Source: Candidatus Bathyarchaeota archaeon RBG_13_52_12
GTDB taxonomy: Archaea > Thermoproteota > Bathyarchaeia > TCS64
Assembly: GCA_001774245.1 (NCBI GenBank)
Contig: MEZF01000081.1
Coordinates: 4,393 to 10,799, forward strand
DNA: 6,407 nucleotides
Reading direction: 5' to 3'
Shown here: in pieces, positions 6,176-6,407 of the stretch
How the letters are laid out: every line of letters begins with the position of its first letter
Position numbering within the stretch: position 1 is the stretch's first letter
Position numbers and translations under genes: made by a program
Notes under the pieces: generated by a model
What the model was told of the DNA's origin: nothing
The model's input: only the letters and a program-made list of their open reading frames with translations
Database searches by the model: none

Positions 6176-6309
6176 TGGTGGGGTCGGGAGGATTTGAACC
6201 CCCGGCATTTGGGTTTCCGCTCCAAAAACTCGTCATCCCCTCACGGGTCAGTTAAAGTCCTTCATGGATTTCTGGAGCCCAACGTCATACCTGTCTAGAC
6301 CACGACCCC
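6176..6309 (-). tRNA. tRNA-Trp(CCA) with a 57-nt intron and encoded CCA
   Basis: The gene folds completely. The acceptor is GGGGTCG with CGACCCC (6309-6303 and 6186-6180). The D arm is GTCT/TGAC with GG in its loop. The anticodon stem is TTGGG with CCCAA (6282-6278 and 6213-6209), and the anticodon loop reads CTCCAGA with anticodon CCA at 6275-6273. A 5-nt variable loop is followed by a T arm GGGGG/CCTCC around TTCAAAT. The discriminator is A73 (6179), followed by encoded CCA (6178-6176). Exon 1 is 6272-6309, the intron 6215-6271 and exon 2 6179-6214. The intron sits between positions 37 and 38, the canonical archaeal site, and is expected to be cut by the archaeal tRNA splicing endonuclease. 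The 3' splice point may be off by 1-2 nt because of an AAA run at 6214-6216. Confidence 0.95.
6215..6271 (-). ncRNA. tRNA-Trp intron with box C'/D'-like kink-turn
   Basis: Archaeal tRNA-Trp introns in many species encode a box C/D RNA guiding 2'-O-methylation of the tRNA at positions 34 and 39. Here an internal motif is clear. CTGA (6251-6248) is followed by CCC, a GTGA tetraloop and GGG (6247-6238), and then ATGACGA (6236-6230), one mismatch from box C RUGAUGA. This gives a kink-turn with bulge G-A-U, tandem pairs G6234-A6248 and A6233-G6249, and a closing G6231-C6251 pair, an L7Ae-type site. An outer pair is weaker: ATGAAGG (6265-6259) and CGGA (6219-6216), which keep the tandem G-A pairs and a G-C pair but not the full consensus. 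The GGAG at 6223-6220 pairs with CTCC of the anticodon loop, forming the central helix of a relaxed bulge-helix-bulge. Whether it still guides methylation is uncertain. Confidence 0.5.
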
Positions 6310-6336
6310 CGTGCAAATCGCATACAGGGTTTCACC

Positions 6337-6347
6337 TAATAAATATT
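6337..6347 (-). promoter_or_regulatory. TATA box of the tRNA-Trp gene
   Basis: The minus strand reads AATATTTATTA, centred about 33 bp upstream of tRNA nucleotide 1. This predicts initiation near 6316 with a short leader to be removed by RNase P. It is well placed and AT-rich in a GC-richer setting. Confidence 0.5.
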
Positions 6348-6407
6348 GCCGGAACCATATGCCTAACGTAAGCAGAGAAAGAGAGCATCACCAAGCGCAG
6401 GTTTAGG

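Noticed and set aside
5819..6208. 129-codon minus-strand frame running from the tRNA into the permease
   Set aside because: It begins inside the tRNA-Trp exon and is antisense to the permease. It has no domain.
6252..6260. Guide segment upstream of the CTGA box targeting the tRNA's own T arm
   Set aside because: Pairing with the T loop and stem reaches only 7 of 9 positions, with mismatches inside, and the fifth-nucleotide rule points to A58, which does not fit known guided sites. It is too weak to claim.
6363..6407. Possible C-terminal end of a minus-strand gene entering from the right edge
   Set aside because: Fifteen codons ending in TAG are open in one frame, but the stretch is too short and featureless to support a gene.

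Overview
The window looks archaeal. The evidence is a tRNA-Trp(CCA) gene with an intron right after anticodon-loop position 37 that folds into a bulge-helix-bulge-like structure, TATA boxes about 25 bp before starts with almost no leader, frequent TTG and GTG starts, few Shine-Dalgarno sites, and a DUF362 protein of archaeal type. A thermoproteotal or Bathyarchaeia-like lineage is possible, but nothing here fixes the phylum.

Left part, minus strand (1-2855): an alanine-racemase-family gene running off the left edge (1-1050), a 63-residue zinc-ribbon-like protein (1195-1386), and a minimal 373-residue DEAD-box RNA helicase (1734-2855). Between the last two lies about 350 bp with no intact gene. 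On its plus strand there appears to be the decayed start of a secreted or membrane protein, perhaps NfeD-like, with an in-frame TAG, a 9-bp tandem duplication and an A/T hairpin.

Middle, plus strand (2993-4283): a divergent promoter region separates the helicase from a DUF362 protein. A conserved-looking but unrecognised 146-residue protein follows 25 bp later, and the pair ends in a 7-bp stem hairpin overlapping the last stop codon. The DUF362 promoter has a 14-bp palindrome just upstream of its TATA box.

Right part: a two-gene ABC-2 exporter operon (4423-6173; ATPase and permease overlapping by ATGA) lies behind a 9-bp GC-rich inverted repeat. It converges on the minus-strand tRNA-Trp gene with 2 bp between them. 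The 57-nt tRNA intron contains a well-formed kink-turn of the box C'/D' type closed by a GNRA tetraloop, recalling the box C/D guide RNAs known from archaeal tRNA-Trp introns. The expected guide register for C34 is not met, and the U39 target is a C here.

I see no large multi-gene novel system. The most interesting items are the tRNA-Trp intron, the racemase with several replaced active-site residues, and the small regulatory-looking dyads.
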